Positions 17,358 to 26,909 of a stretch of 34,544 bases of DNA are shown in pieces. The notes under the pieces were generated by a model that was given only the letters and a program-made list of their open reading frames with translations, was not told the origin of the DNA and searched no databases. Made by a program: the position numbers and the translations under genes. The stretch is taken from NCBI GenBank assembly GCA_028042835.1, contig JAOFOL010000020.1:1-34544 (forward strand), written 5' to 3'. Numbering within the stretch: the first letter of the stretch is position 1; each line of letters starts with the position of its first letter. The stretch is from Opitutales bacterium (GTDB lineage Bacteria > Verrucomicrobiota > Verrucomicrobiia > Opitutales > Seribacteraceae).

Positions 17358-19057
17358 TCATGGATCAATATCAGGACAATTTTGATGCGCACTCTGAAAA
17401 TTTAAGTCGAGCTTTATACTCTTATTTTTCCGATAAAGAAGAGAAAGAAAACCTTCCGGTTCTAGATCAACTTTTACGAAGATTAGTTAGGGTCCAAGTC
17501 CAAATGGGGCGTATTTTTTTGAACCCCAGTGAAACGCTTGAAATTACTGACAGTCCGACTGCATTAAATGCAATTGGAGCTGAAAATGAAAAGTGTCCCC
17601 TTGTGTTTACCGAAATGGGTAGGCTATATTTTCGAAGATATTTTCAATATGAATACGAGATTGCTCAATGCTTGAGAAGACTTGGAGAACAAACTGAATC
17701 TTCCCTGGCAATTAAGGCCGAATCATTATTCAATGAGAAATTCCGATCATCAGTGGATGAATTTCAAGCACTGGCCATTGCAGTAGCTATGCATCAACGA
17801 TGGATGATTCTTTGTGGGGGCCCGGGTACTGGAAAAACCCGTACTATGGTGATTTTCCTTAGTTTGTTAATACAAATTAACTCCAAGGCACAAGTTGCCC
17901 TGGTCGCTCCTACCGGGAAGGCGGCTTTTCGATTACAACAAGCTTTGGAGCAAGCGATGATTGAACTAGGTTTACCTGACTCATTGAAGTCTCAAGTTTC
18001 ATCCTTTTCAAAAACCTATACAATTCATCGTTTATTGGGAGTAGTCCATGGGTCGGTTGATTTTCATAGAAATAAGACTAATCAATTACCGCACGATGTG
18101 GTGGTTGTGGATGAAGCTTCCATGGTCGACCTTCCTGTTATGTCGAAGCTTTTTCAAAGTTTGAAACCGAGTGCCAGGATCATTCTATCAGGAGATGCTG
18201 ATCAGTTATCTCCAGTTCAGGGTGGGGGAGTTTTCAATAGTCTGGTCAGGGCATCTGATTCAAATATGTTTTTACAGAATGACTTAGAGCTATTATCCAA
18301 GTTTAGCTCTGTACCTCTTGCTTCTGTTTCATCTAATGCACTCACGGGACATGTGGTTACATTAATGAAATCCCACCGACAAGATCGTAGTAAGCAGGGG
18401 CGGAATTTAGGAATTTTATGCGATTTGATAAGTAAAGGAGATGCCGGCGAAGTTTTATCATTTATTCATCATCATAATGAAGGCATTGAATTAATAGAAT
18501 CTTTAGATGATTCAAAACTCGAGACCATTTTAAGTGAGGGCTTCGAGAATCTTCGCAAAGCAGAAAAGGTTGAAGATGCATTGTCTACATTGAATGATTT
18601 TCGCGTACTTTGTGCCCATAACCTTGGCCGATATGGAGTGGATCAATGGAATGAGAGAGCCAAGTATTCGATGAAGAGTTCTGAGGAAACTTTTTCTCCA
18701 ATTGTCATACGTACCAATGATTATGGACTTGATTTATTTAACGGGGACGATGGTGTACAGAAGGAAGAAAAAGCTTATTTTTCGAAAGGTGGAGGAGTTC
18801 GTGAGGTTGCCAAGTCACGCTTATCATCCACATCTTCTGCCTTTGCATTATCGATTCACCGAAGTCAGGGTTCAGAATATGGTCGGGTATTGCTTGTTCT
18901 GCCTCCGCCCGAAGCAAAACTTTTAAGTCGAGAACTCCTTTATGTGGCGGTAAGTCGAGCAAAACAGGGCATTGTCTTGGTGGGAGACTCAGAGTCACTT
19001 GCTTCTGCAGTTAAGCAGGTTGGAGAGGTACAAGCTGGAGTGGCTGAATTGATTTAA
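17354..19057 (+). CDS. recD: exodeoxyribonuclease V alpha subunit RecD
   Basis: A 567-aa superfamily 1B 5'-3' helicase, slightly shorter than the Escherichia coli protein (608 aa). Walker A GGPGTGKT is at 155-162, followed by APTGKAA, the DEASMVDL Walker B segment, GDADQLSPVQGGGVF, a SIHRSQGSEY segment and a C-terminal YVAVSRAK. The N-terminal domain (about 1-120) fits the RecB-contacting region of RecD. I chose the ATG at 17354, which overlaps the recB stop as ATGA; a TTG at 17345 is also in frame but is less economical. No clear terminator follows. Confidence 0.94.
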   Translation: MIMDQYQDNFDAHSENLSRALYSYFSDKEEKENLPVLDQLLRRLVRVQVQMGRIFLNPSETLEITDSPTALNAIGAENEKCPLVFTEMGRLYFRRYFQYEYEIAQCLRRLGEQTESSLAIKAESLFNEKFRSSVDEFQALAIAVAMHQRWMILCGGPGTGKTRTMVIFLSLLIQINSKAQVALVAPTGKAAFRLQQALEQAMIELGLPDSLKSQVSSFSKTYTIHRLLGVVHGSVDFHRNKTNQLPHDVVVVDEASMVDLPVMSKLFQSLKPSARIILSGDADQLSPVQGGGVFNSLVRASDSNMFLQNDLELLSKFSSVPLASVSSNALTGHVVTLMKSHRQDRSKQGRNLGILCDLISKGDAGEVLSFIHHHNEGIELIESLDDSKLETILSEGFENLRKAEKVEDALSTLNDFRVLCAHNLGRYGVDQWNERAKYSMKSSEETFSPIVIRTNDYGLDLFNGDDGVQKEEKAYFSKGGGVREVAKSRLSSTSSAFALSIHRSQGSEYGRVLLVLPPPEAKLLSRELLYVAVSRAKQGIVLVGDSESLASAVKQVGEVQAGVAELI

Positions 19058-19130
19058 AAAAATTAAGATAATTTTTAGGTTGAAAAGAAGGGTGGATTGT
19101 TACGGAATAATCCAAATCCCACATTAAATT

Positions 19131-20897
19131 ATGCGTATTTTTATTTTCTTCCTCCTCTCCATTACTGCTTATGGAATTAACACGGAATCGATTCATCCTT
19201 TTACTGATATCAATGGTAGGACTTTGCAGGCAAAGTTTATCGAAGCAGGTCCTGATTCAGTTAAAATCGAATGGAATGGCCAAGTTTTCGATCTACCTTT
19301 TAGCAGCTTAAATGCCGAGACGAAAGCTCTCACGCGTCTCTTAGCCCGAACTGCACAAGCTAGGAAATCTTCTGGTGAAATCGAAAAGTGGACCGACAAA
19401 CAAGGGAGAACGATTAAAGCCAAGTTTTTAAAATTGGATGGAGACAAGTTGGTTTTGGATTGGAATGGAAAGGTCGTGTCTCTACCACTCGATATGTTTG
19501 ATTCGAAGTCTCAAGAATTAGCAAGAAGCTTGGTAAAGGATCAAGTGCCTACACCAGTTCCAGCAAATAGCTCAGTTAAAATTAATTTAGATGGAAAGCT
19601 TAATCTAAATTTGGAATACCCCTGGCAAAACACGAGCGGGCAAACGGCGACTGGTACTTTTGTTGAGCTAAGCAAGACCACATTAAAAATCTCTATGAGT
19701 CGAGGCTCCCGCGAGGTGGACATCCCTGTTGACTCTCTGAATGAAGATTCCTTGGCTCTGGCCAAGAAGCTACAAACCCTTGCTTCCGGAGAACAAAAGA
19801 AATTGGCGGCTTTGGCGAAAAAGAGAAAAGCGATGAAGGTAGCAGCCGTGACAGAAGCTGACCTCGACATCGAACACGAATTTACCAACTCCAACGGACA
19901 AGCGGTAAAGGCTCAATTCATTGAAGCGGATGATAAGATGGTATCCTTGCTTATGCCCAGGCGATCGAAGGTGCCGTTCAAGTTAGCATGGACATCCTTT
20001 ACCGATGAATCAGTGGCCAAGCTCGAAGCATTACGAAGAAAGCGAGTAGAGGTGGATAATGCAAAGCCAAGGATCATCGCTGCAAAGGGTAACCGTCTTT
20101 CTTACTACGGGAGTGGGAAATACAAAGGATATAATACCGTTTTTGAAGCTGAAACCTATGCTGTGGGAGTACCTGCTTCTGGAACTGGGTTGAATATTTT
20201 CGTTAAGCAGGAAGCCGTGGAGGATGGAGTCTCAGCGGGACCATTGGGTATCCTTCGAATGTCCGTTGGTTTTGCCACCAGATATACGGATAGAACTAAT
20301 CCTGAGCGTTCAAGGAGAAGGAGCCGGGGAATTAAGAATTTTGATTCATCTCCAGAACCTTCCACCGAGAGAGACGAAATCAAATTGACCGGTAAATTTA
20401 CCAATGATGGTACCTTTGAGTATAATATTCGTATGACTCGTAAAGGCTTGGAGTTTTGGTCGAGAATCAAAGACCCGAGTGGAGAGAAGTGGCCTACCAG
20501 TCACCATGTAGGGATGTCTTTTAAAGGTACGGTTCCCAAAGTAAAAGACATGCAGATGAATAAAATAAAAGCAGTGATAGGTGATGGAGCTTTCTATGCA
20601 CAACCCGTCGATGGGAAAACCGTGAAACTACCTTTTGAGGTCAGTTGGCAAGATTTAATGAAAAAAGTACCCCGAGGAGCTCTAAACAATTTGAAATCGA
20701 TTGAAGCCAAAGGTGCACCTTACGACCCGATTCGAATTGTGGTCACTCCATTTGTCAAGGACATGAGACTCGATTATGACCGCTCCTACGCATCCACTTT
20801 TCCCTTGCAAGGAATGTCTTTAGATTATGCCTCGGTAGAAAAGAGAACTGAGATTCCCCGTAACCGAGCGCTTAAAATCAATCTATTACCAAAGTAG
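19131..20897 (+). CDS. secreted protein with four SHD1-like repeats
   Basis: A 588-aa protein with an N-terminal signal peptide (residues 1-15). Four repeats of about 45-50 residues resemble the SLA1 homology domain 1: about 23-70 (FTDINGRTLQAKF), 86-134 (WTDKQGRTIKAKF), 164-215 and 244-297. In each, a W/F-T-x-x-x-G-R-T-opening strand pair leads to a Leu-Pro-turn and a helix. SHD1 proteins are abundant in Planctomycetes and Verrucomicrobia; they bind protein or peptide ligands and are probably envelope-located. The C-terminal half (about 300-588) is not recognised. The gene is convergent with the epimerase gene, with only 6 bp between the stops. Function unknown. Confidence 0.85.
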   Translation: MRIFIFFLLSITAYGINTESIHPFTDINGRTLQAKFIEAGPDSVKIEWNGQVFDLPFSSLNAETKALTRLLARTAQARKSSGEIEKWTDKQGRTIKAKFLKLDGDKLVLDWNGKVVSLPLDMFDSKSQELARSLVKDQVPTPVPANSSVKINLDGKLNLNLEYPWQNTSGQTATGTFVELSKTTLKISMSRGSREVDIPVDSLNEDSLALAKKLQTLASGEQKKLAALAKKRKAMKVAAVTEADLDIEHEFTNSNGQAVKAQFIEADDKMVSLLMPRRSKVPFKLAWTSFTDESVAKLEALRRKRVEVDNAKPRIIAAKGNRLSYYGSGKYKGYNTVFEAETYAVGVPASGTGLNIFVKQEAVEDGVSAGPLGILRMSVGFATRYTDRTNPERSRRRSRGIKNFDSSPEPSTERDEIKLTGKFTNDGTFEYNIRMTRKGLEFWSRIKDPSGEKWPTSHHVGMSFKGTVPKVKDMQMNKIKAVIGDGAFYAQPVDGKTVKLPFEVSWQDLMKKVPRGALNNLKSIEAKGAPYDPIRIVVTPFVKDMRLDYDRSYASTFPLQGMSLDYASVEKRTEIPRNRALKINLLPK

Positions 20898-20903
20898 AAA
20901 ATA

Positions 20904-21719
20904 TTAGTCTGAAAAGGATTTTTGTAAATTCTTGAGGCTTATGCGGGCACATTCTTCAGGGGTGGGGTGGTAGTCGAAAGGCTCAACGGATACCCAGCCG
21001 TTGTATTTTATTTCTTTAAGGGTATCTGCCACAACATCAAGGTTGGTCGGGCCTTGGCCCGGACCTCGGTGGTTTACATCATTTCCATGAAAGTGAGCGA
21101 CTTCCCATCGATGGTCGTAGATGGTGGCGATTGTACCGGCGGGTTCATGAGCCATCGCTTTCATATCCAAATGCATTCGACAGGCAGGGCGGTTAACTGC
21201 GGCAATAAAACGGCGGGCTTCCTGACAGGAGGCGAGAAAACTTGTTTCAACGGGCGAAAGAGGTTCCATGGCAAGAGTGACTCCAAGTTCCCCAGCCAAG
21301 TCGCAAACTTCACGGATGATCGTTACGGCCCGGGCAAAGGCATCCTCATAGACCGTGCCCGGTTCCAGGTTCCTCTGCTGGGGGCTTCCCAAAACCATGA
21401 TACTTCCCCCCATTTGAGAGGTCATTTTTGTGAGTTTTTGTAGGTACTCAGATGCTGCTTTACGCATCTGTTCATCGGGGTGGGTCAAATGTAAGCCTTC
21501 AGTTTTAGCCATGAGCCAATGGAGCCCAACGATTTCAATGCCTGCAGATTTGGCTGCTTCGATGCATCGATCTGCATCCTTTTCGCCTATTTCGAGTGGG
21601 TTGTCTTGGAGGGTAAATGGGGCAATCTCTACCCCTTGATAGCCGATTTCGGCAATTTTTGAAAAACTATCTTCGATGGACAGATTTTGAAGAACTTCAT
21701 TACATAGTGCAAATTTCAT
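20904..21719 (-). CDS. sugar (ketose) epimerase/isomerase, TIM-barrel
   Basis: A 271-aa xylose-isomerase-like TIM barrel protein. Metal-binding residues fall at Glu152 (MEPLSPVE), Asp185 (HLDMKAM), His211 (HFHGND) and Glu246 (VEPF). These numbers coincide with the Mn2+/Co2+ ligands of the D-psicose and D-tagatose 3-epimerases, so a free ketose or keto-sugar is a likely substrate rather than a sugar phosphate. No signal peptide is seen, so it is cytoplasmic. It is the third gene of an operon after the secreted cytochrome and PmoA-like fusion genes, 21 bp from the latter. Other members of the family are keto-glycoside lyases, so the exact reaction is open. Confidence 0.88.
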   Translation of the reverse strand: MKFALCNEVLQNLSIEDSFSKIAEIGYQGVEIAPFTLQDNPLEIGEKDADRCIEAAKSAGIEIVGLHWLMAKTEGLHLTHPDEQMRKAASEYLQKLTKMTSQMGGSIMVLGSPQQRNLEPGTVYEDAFARAVTIIREVCDLAGELGVTLAMEPLSPVETSFLASCQEARRFIAAVNRPACRMHLDMKAMAHEPAGTIATIYDHRWEVAHFHGNDVNHRGPGQGPTNLDVVADTLKEIKYNGWVSVEPFDYHPTPEECARISLKNLQKSFSD

Positions 21720-21740
21720 AAAAATAAGTGTTTCCGTTTC

Positions 21741-24173
21741 TTACTTTGATTTTTTGGAAAGGTAGTCTTCTGGGAAGCCAGGGTGGCCCGGCATAATGGA
21801 TGTCGGATGCCCAGGATCTTGAGCATATTCAGCAAATCGTTTTTCAATTTGAACATCCTTTTGAGAACCGCGATGAAATATCAAACGGTAGCGAAGTTTT
21901 AAACTTTGCCCTTTTTTCACTATGTGTTCGCCATCCCCACCAATTTTCTCAGGTGCAAATGGATTGGCGGAAATAAGCCCATAATCACGGGCATGCCACC
22001 AAGATTTCTCTCCCTTTCGGGTAAGGTTAGAAGGATGACTAAAGAATGCGATTCCTGCCTCCTTACCCTCAATCATCCCGAAGTAATGAACCCAGTCTGC
22101 TCGCTTGCCCCAGATTTTCTTGCCTTCTGTTCCTTCACTATTTAGGGCGCGGCCAAAAACTTTGTTCACTCCATTTTTCGGACTGGCAGTTAGGCGAAGA
22201 TCGGGATGGGTACGAATACCGACAAACCCATCTTTAAACTCGGTAAAAACAAGATCCATATTAGTGGCATGCATATTAATTTCTAAATCCAAGTAGCGAG
22301 CGATTTCATCTCCACCAAAGGTCATGGTCCGGGTATCTCCACCGATAGTTTTTCCTTCCTTATTTCTCCATGCGTTAAGGGTCTTGATCAAGGCGCGATC
22401 ATGACCTGAGCGAGTTTCAATGACTTTTATATGTTTAACAGATCCCGAATCTTTAAACTGGTTGTGCCAGAATCCTGCTCCACTCATCTTTTGGTGCCCA
22501 ATGAAAATAGCTCGATGGTGAGGGTGGTCTTTTGCCTCTCCTGCGGTATCCATTTTCATCGGATAATCTCTAAGCATACGAATGTTTCCAGGTCCATGAA
22601 CGGGCCAAATAATCGGTTGGGCTAATTTCTCAAAATGGTAACGGGCAAAAAAATCGCCCCCGATCTTAATCTCAAATCCATCTTTTGATTGCCTAAGCGT
22701 GGCAGGCAGTTTTGCTGAAGGCCTTTTAAGACGGTTAAGGGTGTAGTGAATCGTTGGGTTTTCGATTTCCTCGCCACTGTTCGATCGAATCTGGGGTTCA
22801 AATTTTATTTCATAAATTCTACCAGCCTCAAGTCCATCAATAGAAATTTCAAATGGCCCATTTCCTTTGTGCTTGAGGATTTTATGTTTCTTTTGATCTT
22901 TTTCTCCTGAACCGTAGCGATAGCCATATTCAAAACGGAAACTGCGAACATTTATGTTCTTGGCTAATTCTTTTGAGTCTTTGAGTGGCTTGGTAAACCA
23001 GAATTTAAAACCATCGGTTGTAAGTTTAAAGTCTTTGATATGAAAAGGCATCTTTCCATTATAAGTAATTCTTTGTATTCCTTCGTCTGGGCGTTGCCAA
23101 CCGCGAGCAGTGGATGCGTAGTAAATAGATTCTCCAGATTCATCCATGGCTATACGGACACCTCCTGCTCGAAGTTCTTTGGTGTTGAGGAAAAGGGCGG
23201 AGGCTCCTTGCCATGCACTGTCTACCTTTTCCATCATTAAACGGTTTATTCGACGGCCATTTTCATCTGGGACAAGGATCTGTCCTTTGAAGGGGCCAAA
23301 TTCTTCACTGCCAATAAAAAAGGGCTCACCGCATGAACTCATCGCTTTTCTCACAAGTTGGACTGATGGTTGATTGTGAAGATCATCCAACATTTTTCTG
23401 GGAAGAAAAATAGGAGTTCCAAATTCCTTGAGATCGGGGTCCCATACCAAGCTGGATGGGTGACCGTTAAACGAACCATTTTTTACATTGTAGATTGGAG
23501 ATCCGCCTCGCCAATCTCCCTGATTATCTCCACACCAAATCTCTCCATCTGGAGATTGGGTAATTCCATTATGCATACGGAACCCGCTGGCAAAGGGATG
23601 TAACTTCCCCTTTTTATCATAATGTACGACCCAACCCCGTAGTTTGTTGGAAGAAAAATTACGCCCACGACGGCCATCTTTAGAGTAATCACCTCTCGGA
23701 GAAACAAAGGTTGGGCCATTATGAGAGGCCGTTCCTAAAGCAATATAATACCCTCCGTCTCCATCCCGGCAGATAGCATTGGTTTCATGATAATTTCCAC
23801 TGATTCCAAAGTCGGTGGAAAGATTATTGTAGCGATCGGCTACGCCATCTTTATCCGTATCAATGATTTCAGTGAGTTCAGCCATCTGGGATACTAATAA
23901 ATGGCCAGGGCCAACAAGTATCATACCCATCGGATTATGCAGGCCGGTGGCAAATACTTTCCATTTTGTCGACTTGGGGTCTTTACCAGGTTTGGTAACC
24001 ACGACATCCCCTCTGCGCAGACAGGCATAGAGATATCCATTTTTATCAAAGGCAAGTCCACCAACTTCCGGAGGCATATCGTCAGGAAAAGCGATATTTT
24101 CGATCGTATAACTTGATGCTGTGGCAAAGAATATACAGTTTAAAAAAAGGAGAAGAGAGAGAGCTTTTTTCAT
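21741..24173 (-). CDS. secreted beta-propeller / PmoA-like (DUF6807) fusion protein
   Basis: An 810-aa protein with a signal peptide (1-20). Residues about 25-365 resemble the sorbosone/glucose dehydrogenase-like propellers of PVC bacteria: MPPEVGGLAFDKNGYLYA, GLHNPMGM, ETNAICRDGDG, HNGITQSPDGEIWCGDNQGDW and EFGPFKGQ. A linker (about 370-475) includes YGYRYGSGE. The C-terminal 330 residues carry the DUF6807/PmoA-like domain: WPVHGPG, DHPHHRAIFIGH and FWHNQFK. No heme motif is seen. Such proteins are secreted and thought to act in polysaccharide or keto-sugar metabolism. The join is a single uninterrupted frame. It lies 14 bp after the cytochrome gene and 21 bp before the epimerase gene, so the three are co-transcribed. 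The substrate is unknown. Confidence 0.85.
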   Translation of the reverse strand: MKKALSLLLFLNCIFFATASSYTIENIAFPDDMPPEVGGLAFDKNGYLYACLRRGDVVVTKPGKDPKSTKWKVFATGLHNPMGMILVGPGHLLVSQMAELTEIIDTDKDGVADRYNNLSTDFGISGNYHETNAICRDGDGGYYIALGTASHNGPTFVSPRGDYSKDGRRGRNFSSNKLRGWVVHYDKKGKLHPFASGFRMHNGITQSPDGEIWCGDNQGDWRGGSPIYNVKNGSFNGHPSSLVWDPDLKEFGTPIFLPRKMLDDLHNQPSVQLVRKAMSSCGEPFFIGSEEFGPFKGQILVPDENGRRINRLMMEKVDSAWQGASALFLNTKELRAGGVRIAMDESGESIYYASTARGWQRPDEGIQRITYNGKMPFHIKDFKLTTDGFKFWFTKPLKDSKELAKNINVRSFRFEYGYRYGSGEKDQKKHKILKHKGNGPFEISIDGLEAGRIYEIKFEPQIRSNSGEEIENPTIHYTLNRLKRPSAKLPATLRQSKDGFEIKIGGDFFARYHFEKLAQPIIWPVHGPGNIRMLRDYPMKMDTAGEAKDHPHHRAIFIGHQKMSGAGFWHNQFKDSGSVKHIKVIETRSGHDRALIKTLNAWRNKEGKTIGGDTRTMTFGGDEIARYLDLEINMHATNMDLVFTEFKDGFVGIRTHPDLRLTASPKNGVNKVFGRALNSEGTEGKKIWGKRADWVHYFGMIEGKEAGIAFFSHPSNLTRKGEKSWWHARDYGLISANPFAPEKIGGDGEHIVKKGQSLKLRYRLIFHRGSQKDVQIEKRFAEYAQDPGHPTSIMPGHPGFPEDYLSKKSK

Positions 24174-24187
24174 TATATTGTGAAAGG

Positions 24188-25303
24188 TTAGCGGACAGAC
24201 TTGATAAAGAGAATAAGAGAATCGTATTCAGCTGGTTGTAGCTTGTAGGGAGGCATCATTCCTTTGAGGTACCCTTTTACTGTCTTGGCCGTGGGTTTCT
24301 CGATCGATTCACGAATGTAGGCATCGTCCACTAATGTGACAGGAGATTCAAGGAATTCTCTTTTCGCCCCATAAGATCCTTTGAGAGTTGGTCCATGATT
24401 TTTTCCGCCGTCTAAGGAGTGGCATGCAATACAGCCTAAAGAAGTATACAAGGATTCTCCAATTTCTATTGTTGGCTTTAATATAACCTCTTTTTTCACT
24501 TCAGAAGAAAACCTTTCACCTGCATTTGGCCTAATGACAATATGTAAACTTTTCGCAGTTTCCTCGATCACTTGTACCTGAGTGTTGGGCGATTGGAATT
24601 TCATCTTTTCATTGTCCGAAGTTGAAAAGAGGATACTCAAAGTTTGCACAGAAGGTCCTGGCTCAACTTTCACTGAGATTCTACTTTTTCCAACTTCATA
24701 GTCAAAGGTAGGGAGGCGATCAGCACCAAGCGAGTAGCCTTTAAACCTAGGTGCTTTTCGTTTTGAAATCGAACTTCCATCCAAGTGTAGTGGGTGTATT
24801 CCTTGTGCTTTATAAAATACAAACCCGTATAGACGAGGGACATAGCCGAACCCTCTTCTTCTTCCACTTTCTCGATTACCCCAGTAATTTTTCATGTCGA
24901 GAAACCCATCCGTCCACGCGTAAAGCAAACGACATTCAGTGGTATCCCAAACATAAGAAAGGGTCTGACCTAAATTTACGGCAATTGTTGCAGGAACACC
25001 ATCTATAGGTTCATAAAAATTAGTAGACTCTTTCCCACTGCTTGGGCTATATTTTGGGGATTTAGTACCTCTTGAATGATTGGGGAGAACAAATTCACGA
25101 TTAATTTCTAAGGATGGGGCAAAAGTTCTCATGATGAGAGGACGAATTTTGCTTCCCATCGGTTTTACATCATAGGTCAGGTAGCCTTTTTCTGCATAGG
25201 TAGTTGGATTAAGTACTTTTTGATCTGAAAAACAAAAGGGAGAGCTGTACATGAGTAAAGCAATTAGGGCTAGAAAAGAAGCTAATGTTGATTTTTTGTT
25301 CAT
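24188..25303 (-). CDS. secreted c-type cytochrome with N-terminal PVC-type domain
   Basis: A 371-aa protein with an N-terminal hydrophobic signal (1-26). A C-terminal cytochrome c domain has CIACH (Cys291, Cys294, His295) for covalent heme and GMMPP (Met349/350) as the likely distal ligand. The N-terminal 270 residues contain CRLLYAWTDGFLD (124-136) and a long beta-rich region, similar to the DUF6797-type domain found beside heme domains in PVC bacteria; that name is tentative. It probably passes electrons from the neighbouring propeller protein to the respiratory chain. It is first in the operon, 14 bp before the fusion gene, with no SD. The 174 bp upstream hold divergent signals but no clear promoter for this gene. 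Confidence 0.8.
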   Translation of the reverse strand: MNKKSTLASFLALIALLMYSSPFCFSDQKVLNPTTYAEKGYLTYDVKPMGSKIRPLIMRTFAPSLEINREFVLPNHSRGTKSPKYSPSSGKESTNFYEPIDGVPATIAVNLGQTLSYVWDTTECRLLYAWTDGFLDMKNYWGNRESGRRRGFGYVPRLYGFVFYKAQGIHPLHLDGSSISKRKAPRFKGYSLGADRLPTFDYEVGKSRISVKVEPGPSVQTLSILFSTSDNEKMKFQSPNTQVQVIEETAKSLHIVIRPNAGERFSSEVKKEVILKPTIEIGESLYTSLGCIACHSLDGGKNHGPTLKGSYGAKREFLESPVTLVDDAYIRESIEKPTAKTVKGYLKGMMPPYKLQPAEYDSLILFIKSVR

Positions 25304-25444
25304 GAGTGGAAGATTTTAGTAAAATGCAAAGAATACAGGAAGACTTTTTTTAAGAATTACTTCAACCACAATTAATAGCTTTGCGAAATTTATAACGCAG
25401 TAGTTTCTGATGTTTTTAGATATACATTTTATAATTCAATCGTC

Positions 25445-25472
25445 TTGTTTACTTATTTTGTATTACGATATT
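25445..25472 (+). promoter_or_regulatory. putative promoter of the 64-aa orphan gene
   Basis: TTGTTT (25445-25450), a 16-bp spacer and GATATT (25467-25472) predict a start near the ATG at 25478, a leaderless arrangement. An upstream perfect TATAAT (25430-25435) without a good -35 is the alternative. The space from 25304 to 25444 shows no gene. Confidence 0.3.
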
Positions 25473-25477
25473 CGGAT

Positions 25478-25672
25478 ATGAAACTTCAACAGGGACAGAT
25501 CTGGAAAAAGGAATCTAACTACTATCGAATAACCGAGTGGAGTCGCATGACTATCCAGTATAAACATACTAGAAATCTACATTGTAAAGAAGGGGAAGTA
25601 GTGGAAGTTTCTAAAAAAGAATTTTGTAGGTTAATCAAGGGAGCGACTTTGTTTGAGGAAGAAGAAAGTTAA
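25478..25672 (+). CDS. small hypothetical protein (64 aa)
   Basis: A short basic-acidic protein that begins MKLQQGQIWKK and ends in an acidic FEEEES. The pattern of short beta-strands (GQIWK, YYRITEW, MTIQYKH, VVEVSKKEF) and two Cys residues suggests a small beta-barrel or SH3-like fold. There is no signal or membrane segment. I chose the ATG at 25478; a TTG at 25445 is in frame but would add a segment that looks unrelated. It stands alone 46 bp before purT, so it could share a transcript with it. No family is recognised. Confidence 0.5.
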   Translation: MKLQQGQIWKKESNYYRITEWSRMTIQYKHTRNLHCKEGEVVEVSKKEFCRLIKGATLFEEEES

Positions 25673-25718
25673 GTTTTTTACTCTCGACGCTGTAAATGAA
25701 AATCCTAGTGAGTAAGTA

Positions 25719-26909
25719 ATGACTGTTTCTATCGGAACACCTTTTCGAAAATCAGCAAAAAAAGTGCTTCTTTGCGGTTCTGGTGAACTTGGGAAAGAGG
25801 TCGTTATTGAATTGCAGAGATTTGGAGTTGAGGTAATCGCCTTGGATGCCTACGAAAATGCCCCGGCCATGCAGGTAGCTGACCGTTCTCATGTGGTTTC
25901 GATGCTCGACGGAGAGGCACTACGCGAGATTATTCTTCATGAAAAGCCGGATCTAGTGGTACCGGAGGTGGAAGCCATTGCCACGGATGTCCTTGCAGGA
26001 TTGGAAGAAGCAGACAATGTCACCATTATACCCACGGCCCGGGCGACCCAGTTGACAATGAACCGGGAAGGGATCCGTAGATTGGCCGCAGAAGAATTAG
26101 GGTTGCAGACTTCTCCCTATCAGTTTGCAGAAACTGAGGAGGAGTTTAAAAATGCGGTTTCGGAAATCGGAATGCCTTGTGTGGTTAAACCTATTATGAG
26201 CTCCTCAGGTAAAGGACAAAGCACAATCCGAAAAGAGGAGGATATATTGGCTGCTTGGGAATATGCTCAAGCTGGAGGCAGAGCCGGTCGCGGAAAGGTG
26301 ATTGTCGAAGGTTTTGTAGAATTCGATTATGAAATAACCCAGCTGACGGTTCGGCATGTTGATGGTACCTCTTTTTGTGAGCCGATCGGACATGTGCAGG
26401 TGGATGGAGATTACCGGCAATCATGGCAACCCCAGCCAATGTCTGAAAAGGCACGAGTGGAAGCCAGTAAATATGCCGAGACCATCACCTCAGCCCTTGG
26501 AGGATATGGAATCTTTGGGGTGGAACTTTTTATTCGGGGAGATGAAGTTTTGTTTAGTGAAGTTTCTCCCAGACCACACGACACCGGGATGGTCACGATG
26601 GTCTCGCAAGACTTGTCTCAGTTTGCCTTGCATGCACGGGCTATTCTTGGCCTTCCAATACCTTCGATCAGGCACTTTGGTCCATCCGCATCGAGTGTGA
26701 TTTTAGTGGAGGGAGATTCAGTAGATGTGAGCTTTGGGAATTTAGACATCGCTCTCTCTGAACCTGATGTTCAGTTACGTCTCTTTGGAAAGCCTGAAGT
26801 AAAAGGGCAACGCAGAATGGGAGTAGCCTTGGCGAGAGGTGAAACGATTGAGCATGCCAAGGTCAGGGCGGTAAAAGCTAGTTCTAAAGTATCTGTTTCC
26901 TTGAAATGA
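25719..26909 (+). CDS. purT: formate-dependent GAR transformylase PurT
   Basis: A 396-aa ATP-grasp enzyme that makes formylglycinamide ribotide from GAR, formate and ATP in purine synthesis. [12 protein letters not shown] near 18-29 is the N-terminal binding loop, MSSSGKGQS near 162 is the ATP-grasp loop, and [26 protein letters not shown] near 267-292 is a strong PurT signature. Length is typical (E. coli 392 aa). The stop overlaps the DUF983 gene by 4 bp (ATGA, 26906-26909), giving a coupled purT-DUF983-mazG-like operon. It removes the need for folate at this step. No SD is visible. Confidence 0.97.
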   Translation: MTVSIGTPFRKSAKKVLLCGSGELGKEVVIELQRFGVEVIALDAYENAPAMQVADRSHVVSMLDGEALREIILHEKPDLVVPEVEAIATDVLAGLEEADNVTIIPTARATQLTMNREGIRRLAAEELGLQTSPYQFAETEEEFKNAVSEIGMPCVVKPIMSSSGKGQSTIRKEEDILAAWEYAQAGGRAGRGKVIVEGFVEFDYEITQLTVRHVDGTSFCEPIGHVQVDGDYRQSWQPQPMSEKARVEASKYAETITSALGGYGIFGVELFIRGDEVLFSEVSPRPHDTGMVTMVSQDLSQFALHARAILGLPIPSIRHFGPSASSVILVEGDSVDVSFGNLDIALSEPDVQLRLFGKPEVKGQRRMGVALARGETIEHAKVRAVKASSKVSVSLK

